DNA of 64,000 nt from Eutreptiella sp. 'Long Island Sound 2002' (Eukaryota; Euglenozoa; Euglenophyceae; Eutreptiales; Eutreptiaceae). Under the pieces are notes generated by a model. It was not told where the DNA came from and ran no database searches. It worked only from the letters and a program-made list of their open reading frames with translations. Positions 44,301 to 55,789 of this stretch are shown here, one piece after another. How positions within the stretch are numbered: the stretch's first letter is position 1; every line of letters begins with the position of its first letter. The stretch covers positions 34,946,101 through 35,010,100 of the forward strand of contig OZ038385.1 of the NCBI GenBank assembly GCA_964036045.1. The letters run 5' to 3'. The position numbers and the translations under genes are program-made.

Positions 44301-47300
44301 TCTCCACTGTCAGCTGACTTGTCTGCAGTGCTCTGTGCAGGTGCAGCTTCCTCTTCATCGGAGTCATCGAAACTGGCCAGTGCCTTGCTGCGCCCAGCCC
44401 TGCGACCGTGCCCAACCGATTCAGCTGATGCTGCTGTTGTCGTTGCTGTCGCTGTTGCCGCCGCTGCTGCCTTGTCCGCAGCGTCCGCACCCTCGTTGCC
44501 ACCTGCAGCTTCATCTGCGTCCTCCTCTGCAGCGCCGTCGTCGAAATCGTCTCCGTAATCCTTGCTGTTTTCATCCTCTTCCAGGTCCGATTTCGCTTTT
44601 GCAGTACCTGCAGCTGCCTCCCCGCTCAGGGCACCAGCTCCAGCCGCAGCGCTGGACCTCCGACTCGATGCCGCACTACCGTCATCGTCGTCAAACCCTG
44701 CGGCCACATCGTCTTCGATCTCATCCTCATCCCGCTGTGGGGGGCTGTCATCGAAATCGTCATTATCATACTTGGCGTCGTCGTCATCCTCTGCAGGGGC
44801 GTGCGGCTCCTTATCCATGGCAGCGGCTTGCGCTTCCTCTCTCTCTGGAGGACTGTCACCAAACTCGTCGTCATTGTATTTGCTGTCGTCCTCCTCCTCT
44901 GCTGCGGCGCCTATCGCAGTTTCCGGTGTTGCGGTTGCTGCCGTGGTATCAAAATCAAACTCATCTCCGCTGTCAGCTGCCTTCTCTGCAGCACTTCCTG
45001 CAGGCACCACCAGCTCCTCCTCAGAGTCGTCGAAGCTTGCCAACGCTTTGCTGCGTCCCGCACGACGTCCATGGGTGGTCTCTCCAGCCGCTGATGCATG
45101 CGGTGCATTTTCTCGGATGGGGACTGCACCAGCGACTCCAGGTGGTCCGCCCTCCCGCGCAGCTCCACCGCCGTCCGCAGCGCTGGACTTGCGACTCGAC
45201 GGGACACTACCGTCGTCCTCATCAACGCCCGCAGGCACGTCGTCTTCGATCTCGTCGTCGTCCGGTGGCGCGTTGCTGTCGTCGAACTCCTCGTCATCAT
45301 ATTTGGTGTCCTCATCACGGGCCTCTCCAACGCCCGGGGCCAGTGCTGCCGCTTCTGCCCCTCCACCGTCGTCCCGTTCCGCAGCGCCATCGTCAAACCC
45401 GTCGTCATCGTACGTGCCGTCCTCGTCCTCCGCTGCCGCCGCTGCCGCTTCAGGGGCCCGTGCTGGCGCAGGCACATCAAAGTCAAACTCATCGCCGCTG
45501 TCGGGGCCCGCGTCGGCGGCGCACGGGGCTGGCCCCACGCCCTCCTCATCGGAGTCATCGAAATTCGCCAGGGCCTTGCTTCGCCCCGCGCGACGCCCTG
45601 CGGGCGCCGCCCCGGCCGTCGGTGCCGGCACTGCGGCTGGAACGCTGGACTCGCGACTCGGCGGCGCACTGCCCTCGTCCTCGTCGAGCCCGGCCGGCAC
45701 TTCGTCCTCGATCTCGTCCTCGTCCTGCGGCGGAGGGACGCCGTCGAAGTCTGCAGCGTATTCGTCCTCCCCTGAGTCCGACACCACCGGCGCTGCTTCG
45801 GCGGAGGGAGCCCCGGGAGCCGCACCTTCTGCCTTCGCATCTTCTGCCTTCGCATCTTCTGCCTTCGCACCTTCTGCCGCCTCGGGTCCGACCTCCGTAT
45901 CACGAATGGTATTTGCTGCGGCTTCGGGCGGGTGCTTGGGCTGAGGCGGGATGTCATAATCGAACTCGTCGCCGCTGTCGGCCCCGGCCGCTGGTGCATC
46001 CGCTTCCGTCTTTCGGTTGGCGGTGGGAATCTGCGGATCATCACCCGCATCACCCGCCGCCACCGACGCGGGTAGTGCTGCGGGCTGTGGGGCACCTGCC
46101 GGGGCCGGAAGGTCGAAATCAAACTCGTCCCCACTGTCCACGCCTGCCCCGGCAGCGGCCTCTTGCGCGGGCACTGCCTCCTCCTCATCCGAGTCGTCAA
46201 AGTTTGCCAAGGCTTTGCTTCGTCCCCCAGGGCGTCCACGTGCAGTCCCCACTGAAACCGGCGCAGAGGCGGGCGCTGCGCCTTCCGGTGCGCCGCGGGC
46301 GGTCTCCATCTCCGCTGCCCCGCTCCGCTTGCGCACAGAGGGGGCACCGCCGCCCCCCTCCTCATCCAAACCGGCGTCTACCCCGTCCTGAACCTCCTCG
46401 GCCTCCCCATCAGGTCCCGGAGGGGGGGACGCCACACCCCCGTCTCCCGCCTCCATGCGTCCAGCATCCAGGGCTTCCGCCTTCCCGGACGCCGTGTCCA
46501 CTACCGCCGCCTGCGCGGGGGCGTCGAAGGCGAACTCGTCCTCACTGTCGGCGGCCCCGGCCGCGCCACTCGGCGCATGCACCGCCGCGACCTCCTCCCC
46601 CTCGTCGGAGTCATCGAAATTCGCCAGGGCCTTGCTGGCCCTCCCGCGTCCCGGGGCGGCGGCCGGCGTCGCTCGCGCTTGCGGCTGGACGCGAGCTGCC
46701 GCCTCGACGCCTGCTGCCGCGGCCGGTGCTGCTCCTTCAGAACTCTGCGGCGGAGGGGCCGCAAGAACATCGCACTCGAATTCGTCATCACTGCCCTCGC
46801 GCTGACTCGGAGCCGTGGGCGGCACGCGGCCTGTGGCCGGTGCCTCGGGCCTTTGCGCGGGCTCGGGGGCGGGGAGGTCATAATCGAACTCATCTCCGCT
46901 GTCGGCGCCACTGCCCCGGACGGGCACTTCCCCTTCCTCCTCCTCCTCTTCGGAGTCGTCGAGGCTCGCCAAGGCCTTGCTGCGTCCGGCGCGCCGCGGG
47001 GGCGCACTCCGTGGCATCGCTTCCGCACCCCCCGCCGACCGCGCGGGGGCATCGAAGGCGAACTCGTCCTCACTGTCGGCGGCCCCGGCCGCGCTCGGCG
47101 CATGCACCGCCGCGACCTCCTCCCCCTCGTCGGAGTCATCGAAATTCGCCAGGGCCTTGCTGGCCTTCCCGCGTCTCGGGGCGGCGGCCGGCGTCGCTCC
47201 GACCGCCAAAGACGGTGTGGACTCGGGCATGACGTCGGCGCCGACATCATCCCCCGCCACCGCGGGCCCAGCGGCAGCAGCGGCCGCAGGCGGCGGCGGC

Positions 47301-49115
47301 ACATCGAACGCAAACTCGTCGTCGCTGTCCCCGGCCGGAGCGGCCACAGGCAACGACGGCGGCGCGGCCTCCTCGTCCTCATCTGAGTCACTGATTTTCG
47401 CCAGCGCTTTGCGGGCAGCTGCCGCACGTCCCCGCCCGGGCGGTGCTGCCGCGGCCCTGCCGGCACTATCCACGGGTTGACCACCTCCGCCCCCCGCTCC
47501 CGCCGCCGTGACAGAAGCGACAGCACCACCGGCCGCAGGAGGCAACCGGGGCCCATCATGAACGGGTCCAGAGGCCACCTGCGCTGCGACAGGGGCGTCA
47601 AAGGCGAACTCGTCCTCGCTGTCGGTGGGCCCTGCCGCTGCGCTCTGCGCGGGTGCGGCCCCGCACTCCTCCTCGTCGTCAGAGCTATCAAACCTCGCCA
47701 GAGCCTTGAGGGGTCGACTACCGCGTCCCGGCGCCGCACCCGCCGCCGCGTGCCCCTCAGCAGCGGCCCGGGGCGCCGCGCGCGCACCCTCCGACTCGCA
47801 AACCGCGGTCCCTCCGGCGATGGCCTCCGTGCCGCTCGCGGCCTCCCATCCCAAATCGCTGGTGTGCAGCACCGTCTGCTGCCCCACCAGCGACTGCCCG
47901 ACGAAAACGCCGCCAGCGCTCGTCCTCGACGTGTCGAAGGCGCTGAAATCCTCGTCGATGTCGTGGGTGGGCGGGGCCTTTGGCAGCGCCGCGCCGCTGC
48001 TGCCCTGCGACGGGCCCTGACTGGGCCGGGACGTCGACGAGTTGGAGCTGTCGAACTCCGTCAGCGTCGGCGCATTGAGCGTCAGAGCCGACCCCGAGAG
48101 CCGCCGCTCCCGTAGACTGCCCATGGGCGACATCGACTCGTCGAGGAGGCTCCGGTTGGCCGGGGACGTGGGCCCGAGCCCTCCCGCGTCCCGCTGCTCC
48201 GCAGTGTGCCCGGACGGTGGCGCCGCGCTGTCGTCCGCGGACTCCGAATCGGCTCCGAAACTGAGCCGGCGCTGCTCCGCGGCACCAGATCGGGGCCTGG
48301 GCGCCAACGGCGGCGTTGGCGGCGGCGACCGGTCGGACTGCGGCGACACGGCGGCGGCGCCGGAGAGCGTCGTCGCAGCAGCGCGGCCGAGGGATGGGGC
48401 TGGGGCCGGGGCTTCGGACGCAGACTCGTCGTCGCTGTCCGGGCTCGGGGCGGCCACGCTCGTCGCCAGCGCACCGGCCTCCTCAGCGCCATCGGAGTCG
48501 CTGAAGTCCACGAGAGCTTTGTGGGCGGCCGCGGCGCTCGGCGCGGGCTTCCTTTGCTCTTCTGTGCCGGAGGCATCGGGCTTCGCCAGGGCTTTGCTGC
48601 GTTGCACGCGCTCTGGCGCTGTGGGCGCTGTGCACGGGGCACCCGCTTCGAACCGAAGCGCGTGATCACGGTCGGAAGCCACGACTGGCGCGGCCACGGC
48701 ACCGTGGCTGACACCGATGTCCTCCGCTGCCATTGCCGGAGCCGTGCCTCCGGTAGGTCCCAATGACGGCCCGAGGGGCGGCGACTCAAGTCTGGCAGGG
48801 TGAGTCACGTGTGCACCTGCAAGTGCGGCAAGGGGCGCGGTTGGGGGCGAAGTGACGCGCTGCAGCCGTGAGTACAGCACGGCCACGTCTTCGTCGTCGC
48901 TCGCGAACAGGGCACCCCCGGGACCCTCAGTGGCCGTGGCAGAGTGGCTGCAGAGGGCTGCAGCGGAGGGGAGCTCTGCCGGGGGGGCAGCGGCGTTGGA
49001 GGCGTCTGCTGAGACGCGGGAGATGTGCACTGCTGAGTCGGGGTGTGCCGTCTCTTGGAAGGCAGGACCCAGGGAACGCGAGAGCGGAGGGGTGGACGGC
49101 CCGCTGCTGCTGGTG
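41316..49115 (-). CDS. Giant central exon of an acidic repeat protein (about 2600 residues)
   Basis: One uninterrupted 7.8-kb frame. The left-to-right start of translation is set by a strong acceptor (ttgttcttctctacag at 49116-49131), after which the protein reads TSSSGPSTPPLSRSLGP. Openness to 49183 has no ATG and is intronic. The 3' border is probably the donor CACGAAG/GTTTCT at 41316, after DDDFDDDASVAAR. The first about 350 residues are Ala/Pro/Ser-rich with scattered acidic motifs. The rest is about 19 copies of a two-part module: a basic RRAGRSKALAN/S block running into FDDSDEEE, a spacer of 10-20 residues, then DSGDEFDFD or DSEDEFAFDAP. Later modules add YDDDDFDDSPPQRDEDEID and AAGFDDDDGSAASSRRSS. 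FDDSDEEE and DSGDEFD fit casein kinase 2 sites. Alternation of basic and acidic serine blocks resembles the layout of nucleolar Nopp140/treacle-type proteins, but no homology was seen. Expected to be intrinsically disordered; location and function unknown. Confidence 0.75.
42432..44561 (-). repeat. Three nearly identical coding tandem repeats of about 700 bp
   Basis: Units of about 708, 696 and 726 bp (42432-43139, 43140-43835, 43836-44561) are almost identical at the DNA level, with a partial unit on the low-coordinate side. Each unit encodes two RSKALA modules of alternating type (ASFDDS..AAPAQSTADK and ANFDDS..AAPAASSANK). Length differs mainly in a GCN (alanine/threonine) microsatellite. 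Confidence 0.92.
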
Positions 49116-52100
49116 CTGTAGAGAAGAACAATGCAGTGGGCTGCGTAGACGACGGTATTGCCGCAATCAGCATCAAGACACACTCGGCCGCTAAAGGTTG
49201 TGCTGTCTTCTTGTACCCCATAAGAACTCTCGCATGCATGGCCCAGCCCCTGTCACCCACTACAATGGGCCCACATCCATTTAGTATTGCAGTGTGGAAA
49301 AAAAAACAGGGAAAAACTGTGGTCTGATCAAAATTGCTACCAACCACACGTTCTGTTCTATGATTCCTTGTCACACAAGGGAACAATGCTTTTTTCGCAA
49401 CCACTCTTTTTGTAACCCTGCCCCCTCCCATACAGTGGGTTGCCCCCCCATCTATCCCAGCTGGTTTCAACCCCCCCCTCCTAAACTTTTGACAGACTTC
49501 TGTACAATTGTGCACCAGTGTACGCCATGTGTGGTTGCTTTTGTGTCATGTGCCCAGTACAAACATTGTTCCATTGCACTCAGAGGGCGTTTCGCACAGC
49601 GCGCGCACAGCTCCAATTATTACGTTATTTATCCCCGGAACACCCCTGAAAGCCACCCACCTACAGAAGCGTGCATGATCCATTCAAAACAGCATCAGGG
49701 GTGCAGAATTCAGGACCCTGGGACCCGTGGCAAGCATCAGACAAAAAATCCCTGGTGTACCAGCAGAGGCTGTAGGGTGCAGAGTTCAGGACCCTGGGAC
49801 CCGTGGCTACCGGTGGTGAAAAACAGCCGACTTTTCGCACAGCGCGGGCACAGCGCACGGTGCGCCCCCTCAGTTCCATGCGACAAGCTTCAAAATTTCT
49901 CAAAAGAAATGAAACCCAACAATCTACATTTCCAATGCAGTTCCAGTGCATCTTGCACGGAACAAGCCACCGTGTGTGAATGACCTCAAGGAGGGCTGAT
50001 GTCATAACTAGCATAGATGAAGGACACCTGGCCATCATCAGTGTTGTACATGTCCCATATGATATGGTGGTATCAGAAGGTCAAATGTGCTACATGTGCA
50101 CACCAAACCATGGAAACAACTCCTAAAATGCAAGAGACCAAGGTTGCTACTTGACATTGCACCTAGGTTAGGCATTGGAGATCCTCGGTAGGCCACACAA
50201 TGTAAATCCAAGCTATGCCACACACCAGGGTGATCCAAGCTGGCTCACACAATGGAGACCCAAACACAACACCTGATAAAAAAGAATTTGCAAACAATGC
50301 CTGGCAAGAGACAGGGGGAAGTGTCACGTGAGTGTTGACAAGTGCCACGTTAGACATGCGTGACACTTCACTCCAAGAGACAGAGGGGCCACTAGGCCTC
50401 AACTGTGCTATTCGCTTGCCAGGGTCACCTTGACCTGTTTTGAGCCAAGCCAAAGCTCTTGGGGCCCCACAACCAACACCGTGGCTTTTGTGGTGGCTGA
50501 ATAGGCAGTGAGGCTGCCCAGAGTGTACCAGAAATAGGAATATTGTGGGGCTTGAAGAAGCTTGTGGAATGCCTTTTGCCTACTTCCTGCTCTACAATGT
50601 AGCTTAGTCTTGCACGAAAGCAGCAGAAGGCCCCAGCAAACACAAAGATGTCTGTCAGTGACAAAAAGTGAGGATATGATTTTTGTCATTCTTTTTTCGT
50701 GCCATAACCCTCCCGAGGGTGGGGAGGGGGGTTGTAATGCAAAAAACAGGGTTCGGCAGAATGGTTTTGCGGTGCACATCGCTTTTAGGACAACAGATTT
50801 TGTGTGGTGTTGGTGCCCCTTATGGCCTGAAGGGATGGCAGTGTGGACCACACTTAATGATGTAGTGTGTTCATGTAGTGCAAACAGATGTTGCCCATGC
50901 ATCTCCTGTGCTCCCCAAATAGACGTTGTGCACCATCAATGCACCAATGTGGCCGTTGTCCTCCTGACCACCACGCCAGTTACCCCCCCCCCCCCCCATC
51001 CCATACAACAACTTAATTGCATGACAGCGCCCTGCAGGGGGCCGCAAAACTCGAAAAAAAACAGTGTGCAACCTTTTCCTTTAAGTTGAGTAACACACAA
51101 AATGCTTCCATTGCACCACATACCTACCATAATTGTGCTGCAGGCACCGCAGGGTCAGGGTCATTACCTTTGGTGTTTCCTATCAAGAAAATATGCAACG
51201 AAACAAAAGAGTTCTGTGCATGTTGATCTGTTGACACCATTGCTCTTTGCAAAAGAGAGACTACGGTCCAACTCATCATGCAAAGCGTGGTAGGGAACCC
51301 CATCCTTCTGCTGTGGTCAAGGAGGAGGGACACCATCCCCTCTGTCAGAAGTAATGAGCCCAAATGCTACTCCTTTCCCCATACCCCTTAGATTAGGCAA
51401 CATGTATGATTGCACATGGGTCCTTCGTCATACTATAGTTGTGTGTGAAAGTGGGTTAGTGTGCATATGTGTATTTTGCTGAACTATGTGGCTGTCGCAT
51501 GCACCTACAAAAACGGGTAGCTATTCATGCTATGATTAATTTGGCCGCGAGGTTGCTGAAGTAGCCCGACAACACACTACAAAACTTCTCAAAGACAATA
51601 TGGCGTGCACGTGGGATGCGCAATGTGTTGCACATTCGTCCCATCCCCCCACTATGGCACAACATCATCCTAGCATTACATGTTGTTGCTTATGTTTCAA
51701 TTGTGGGAAAGACAATTCCTCACTGTGCAAGTAGTCAGGTTCGGACAACAAAGGGCCCTTAGAGCATGAAGTCAAGCTAGACCCTGAATTCAAATTGGTG
51801 TTGGAGCTAGAATTGAAATCGGAGCAAGTGTGGGAATTGGAGTTGGAGTATCCGAGACTTGAAAGCAGAGCAAACTCAAAATGGCTTCAAAACCCCTGCA
51901 GTCTTGGGGGCCCCAAGCGGAGAGGATGCATAACCTGTACCATTTTGGGGATGGGCAACAGGTGCACGATTTGTGAGGGTAGGAGGCCCAAAAAGGATAA
52001 TGTACTAAACCAAGATGAAAAAAATGGTACATAAGGGTAGGCGCTATATAAAAAAAAAAGCATGTATGCATGCACAACTATATATCCTCTTGCTGGATAA

Positions 52101-52738
52101 ATACCCAAATCGTGCACTGCAGGATAAGCATTCCCACAGAGTTGACCTGCTGAAGAAGCTCTCAGCTCACAGCTCTCCAAACCGTCCACTTCTGCCTTTT
52201 TGATTCCATCACACATGTCCTCTAAACTTGCATAAACTTTGTATTGGTGCACACACATTGCCCTTTGTGCCCTTGTGGACACCCACCACCAACACAGCGA
52301 CTGTAAGGTGTTAAGGTGTGCATTTGGGAAGGGGGAAATTTGTTTGCAAGGGGGATTGTTCGGGCCCCCTTTCCGGGTACCATCCTCCAACACATCCTCC
52401 AACGTGACAGAAGCCCAAAAGCAGCCTGGGGGGGCCTGGAGAGGCTTGGGGTTTGGGAGAGTACCCGGACGCGTATGAGTCCCGTCCTGACGCGCCGATC
52501 AATTTGAGGGATGTATTGTGGAGGCATTTTTTTCGAAAAAAATTCTTCAGGGTCGTTTTCAACCAAAACACCAGCCCTGAGGACTACCCTTCTACTTGTC
52601 ACGAGAGCCCCTTTCAGTACCCCGCCTGTCCTTCTAGGGCACTTGAGCGACACCCTCCCCTCCCCCCAACTGAAATGTCCCCTTCATCTGCCTCTTCCTT
52701 TGCTTCTGCATCACTCCTGCGCCGCACCCGCACTGCAC
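49116..52738. other. Probable 3.6-kb intron
   Basis: No coding evidence. Includes a direct repeat of about 35 bp (tcaggaccctgggacccgtg at about 49711 and 49788), a related pair cgcacagcgcg.gcacagc (49592 and 49834), a C-run at 50984, and two units of the 60-bp repeat family near 51880-51950. Confidence 0.5.
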
Positions 52739-53068
52739 CTGAATTCGGCGACGGGTCTTTGTTGCAGTGCCACATCCGGACTGACGATGCGAGGGACAGG
52801 GCACGGCACGTGCTCGGGCACGTCTGCGGTCATATTTACGAGGGCAGACATGGAGGACACGGGGGGTTTGTGTGGCGAGCGCTGCCCAGGGACGGGGGGG
52901 GTCTGGGGGGGTGTCGGTGGGCGGATGGGGTACGTCTTGATGGACTCGGGAAGACCAGACGAGCCCATGGAGGCGCTGAGGGCAGCCTGCAGCTGCGCGA
53001 GGGCATGTACTTGTGGGTCGGAGGCGGTGGCCGTGGCGTTGTGGTCATTGCTGATGCTGAGCTTTGAG
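52739..53068 (-). CDS. Exon of the large acidic-repeat gene
   Basis: 330-bp exon with a strong acceptor (tttccttccacctttgcacag) and donor TTCAG/GTGCAG. It encodes SKLSISNDHNATATASD, then QVHALAQLQAALSASMGSSG, then a Pro/Ser/Val-rich half (PIRPPTPPQTPPVPGQRSP). One base at the start and two at the end fit both the 55239-55789 exon and the giant exon. The QV.ALA...A...SM..SG motif is shared with the preceding exon. Confidence 0.58.
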
Positions 53069-53774
53069 CTGTGCAAAGGTGGAAGGAAACTGCGGGGTTT
53101 CAAACCCCCCTGAACCCCCACCCCCTGTGTGACATTCCGTCGGGTTGCTGTCTCTTTACGGGGCCCTAGGCAGTCACCCGTTCTTCCCTTCGCGTGCTGC
53201 GTTGGGTGGCTGCGTTTTGTTGGCCGCTGCAGCCTGTGCTCCTGCTGGTGTCGTTTCCGTGTTCGCGGAGCCCAGTAGTTGGTGTACCAGGGCTGTGCTG
53301 GTTGTTGCGCCCCCCCGAGCCCCCAAACGTGTCCCACGAAATCAGGCCCCAAATGAGAAAAAAATGTCATGTGCTTCGTATTTTGTGGAAAACAAACTAC
53401 AATTTCCCAACACACATTTTGCCCAAGAACCTGAGGAGAAGAGGTAACAGTGGGTGTCGATGTCGCATACGAATATCAAACAATGGTACGAAACCCGGTG
53501 CCGAGCGCACCGGACCTTGTGGCAGATGCTTCTTTGCAAAAAACCTTTCAGCCAAACCAGCAAGCCAGTGACCACAGCATGACTCTGTGACTGGGCCTGT
53601 TGGGCTGAAGTTGAGCTGCACATTTCTAGGCAGCATTTCATGACGCTTGCTTCTTTTTCCAGAGAGGTATTCCTCATACCAGGAAAAATGGCTTGCCAAA
53701 CTGAGAGGTTTGGCATTCACAAGGTGTGGAAAATTCTATTACCTTCGGCAAGCCACCTCGAAGAGAGGCTGAAA

Positions 53775-53842
53775 GTCAGCCAATCAGTCAGTCGCCAGGC
53801 AAGCAGTCAGTCAGGCAGTCAATCGGGCAGGCAGGCAGGCAG
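53775..53842 (+). repeat. Tetranucleotide-type microsatellite
   Basis: gtcagccaatcagtcagtcg, then cagtcagtcaggcag and caggcaggcaggcagg: a decaying cagt/cagg repeat. Confidence 0.85.
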
Positions 53843-53861
53843 GGGAACCAAGTTTCCGGAG

Positions 53862-53962
53862 GAACAGTCGGTGGTCGAATGGCAGAACACTCGAGCCGAA
53901 TGGCAGAACACTTGAGCCACAACCGACTGGCCGCCTGTTCGAATCCTGGCCGCTCCACACCG
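53862..53962 (+). other. tRNA-like fragment with internal 21-bp duplication
   Basis: Contains gtggtcgaatggcagaacac (A-box-like), a second copy cgaatggcagaacacttgag and a perfect B-box tgttcgaatcc at about 53936. Stems are not complementary enough for a tRNA, so it is probably a SINE head. Another B-box-like ggttcaaatcc lies at about 54005. Confidence 0.35.
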
Positions 53963-54397
53963 GCGCTCGCCGGCCAGTTGCAGCTTTTTTTTTACCCGAC
54001 CTTGGTTCAAATCCTTCTAACCACCAACTTTTGACCCCCCCCCCCCCCCCCCATCCACCCCCCAAAATGGTATCCAGTTTCAGGGGGATAGAGGCCTCAA
54101 AATCAAAAAATCCATTGGGGGATTGTTTTGTCGGGCCAAATAATGATTTTACAAGGGGTTGGACATCCAATATCATGCCTTGGGGTATGCTACGCCAACA
54201 ACCCCCAAAAAAGGGCGTGTAGGGCGTGTCCGTGCCTGCGCTTGATCTAACAACCTCTCTTCGAGGTGATTTGGCACGGAGATTCAAAAACCCTTTCCAT
54301 TTGGTGTCTCAGAACGACGAACAAAATGAAGCAACAATCGTACTAGCCGATTCAACAGCACTCCTCACCTTTGCAACGCGAGCGAGCATGCGCACAG

Positions 54398-54440
54398 GCA
54401 ATGCGCACCAGCAATGCGCACCAGCAATGCGCATGAGCAA
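54398..54440 (+). repeat. 13-bp minisatellite, about three copies
   Basis: aatgcgcaccagc repeats three times, the last as aatgcgcatgagc. Confidence 0.85.
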
Positions 54441-55238
54441 TTGACAATTTTGGTTCACCGTTGCCTTACTTGAGCTTGAAGGGGGTATTGCGTGTGGGGT
54501 GAGGGGTGGGGGTGGTGGGGTCTGAAGGCAAAGGGGGCTGCCATAAAGGCAAAGTACACAGAGAGCAAAAATTACCAAGGGCTAAATTAGCCAACAAACC
54601 GCAATTTTTTTTGTTAGTAGCAAAGGGGACGCCACCCTTCCCTGCCACAATGCAGAGCAATGCAAACGGATAAACCAATTTCGATTGCACGATTGATGCT
54701 TTACTTATAGGGCATGACAAATGGCTGTGGAGTGATCCAACCAACAACCATGACAAACGTATTCGGCGCAAGAGAGATACTTTCGTGGAGTCAAAGAGCC
54801 ACACTCACAAGGGTGCTGTGTCTCTTTGGCATTAAGCTTCTTGAGAACGTCAATCATGGGCTCAATAGAAGGCACGTCACCCGAAAGGAGAAGCACGACA
54901 TATAAGAAACAGGGGCCTAGGGGCCTGCAATGAAACAAAAGCCCAATTACCAAAACGACCTTGATTTTATGGTAACTTTTGGGTGGGTAATATTTTTTGG
55001 GGTAATATTTGCTGGGACTGTAATTGTGTCGGTTACCATCTAAAAAACACCCCACATTTCAGGGCCAGCATTCGTAACAGGGGGTAGGGGCTGGTGAAGG
55101 CCGTTATTGCTTCCCTCTTGCAGCCTCAGGCGGTCCTTCACACGGATGAAACATCGACATGGCTTTGCCCTCGTTCGGCGGGAGGAGGGGAGGAGCGGAT
55201 GGGCAGCCCTTCCCATGACATTTGGCCACAATGCGGAC

Positions 55239-55789
55239 CTCGACGTCGCCGTGCCCATAGTCCGCTGCAGCGGCCCAAACACGCCACTGTCTTGCATTGT
55301 GGATGCAATCGCCCGCGCCAGCGCCAGCACTTGTGCTTCTGTGGCCCCGCCCGCTGCCCCAGCCGACGAGGCGTCCGGCTGCAGGGCGCTCTGGTCGGCA
55401 GTGACGGACAGAATGGCGGACACCGGGGAGAAGGACTGCGCAGCCAGCGGTATACGCGCGTCGGGGGAGGCCGCCTGCCAGGCGGGGTTGGGCAAGTGCC
55501 CTGGGGGCGGTTGTTCGGGCACTGCAGAGGCAGTGGAGTGTGCGGGGATGGGGGACGTTCGTGCAGAGCCGGGAGGCAGGCCTGGGGTACTGCGGCGTGA
55601 GGCCTGGCCTGGGGTGGTGAAGGCGACGGTGGTTGGAGTCGATTGTGAGGACGCATCGGAGGGCGGGGGTAGGGCGAACCAATGCAGCTTGGGGCGGAGC
55701 TGGGTGGTGCTCATGGAGGTGGAGCTGTCGAGGGTCGGCTGTGATCGCGGGTTGGAGGAGGTGGTGTAGTAGGGCTCAGCACAGGCGTC
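55239..55789 (-). CDS. Exon of the large acidic-repeat gene
   Basis: 551-bp exon with a textbook acceptor (ccaccctctcctgcag) and donor GTCGAG/GTCCGC. It encodes 183 residues: DACAEPYYTTSSNPRSQP, a Ser/Thr/Pro-rich middle (STSMSTTQLRPKLHWFAL), and AQVLALARAIASTMQDSG near the end. It starts on a codon boundary and ends with two bases, agreeing with 57581-57706 and 52739-53068. Disordered apart from the short ALARAIAS helix. The acceptor was preferred over a GTG-led longer frame to 55987, whose extra part has intron-like composition. Confidence 0.6.

Larger units (their letters stand above)
53069..55238. other. Probable intron with repeats
   Basis: Holds the second copy of the intron repeat at about 53125-53210, a cagt/caggc microsatellite at about 53775-53842, a tRNA-like fragment near 53865-53960, a C-run at 54027-54050 and an aatgcgcaccagc minisatellite at about 54398-54440. 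Confidence 0.5.

Noticed and set aside
42205-47232. 1675-codon plus-strand frame opposite the giant exon
   Set aside because: It is the antisense shadow of the repetitive minus-strand coding sequence. The minus strand gives an ordered acidic module and has splice-site support.
49116-49183. N-terminal extension of the giant frame to 49183
   Set aside because: It starts with GTG, not ATG, and lies beyond a clear polypyrimidine-AG acceptor, so it is intronic.
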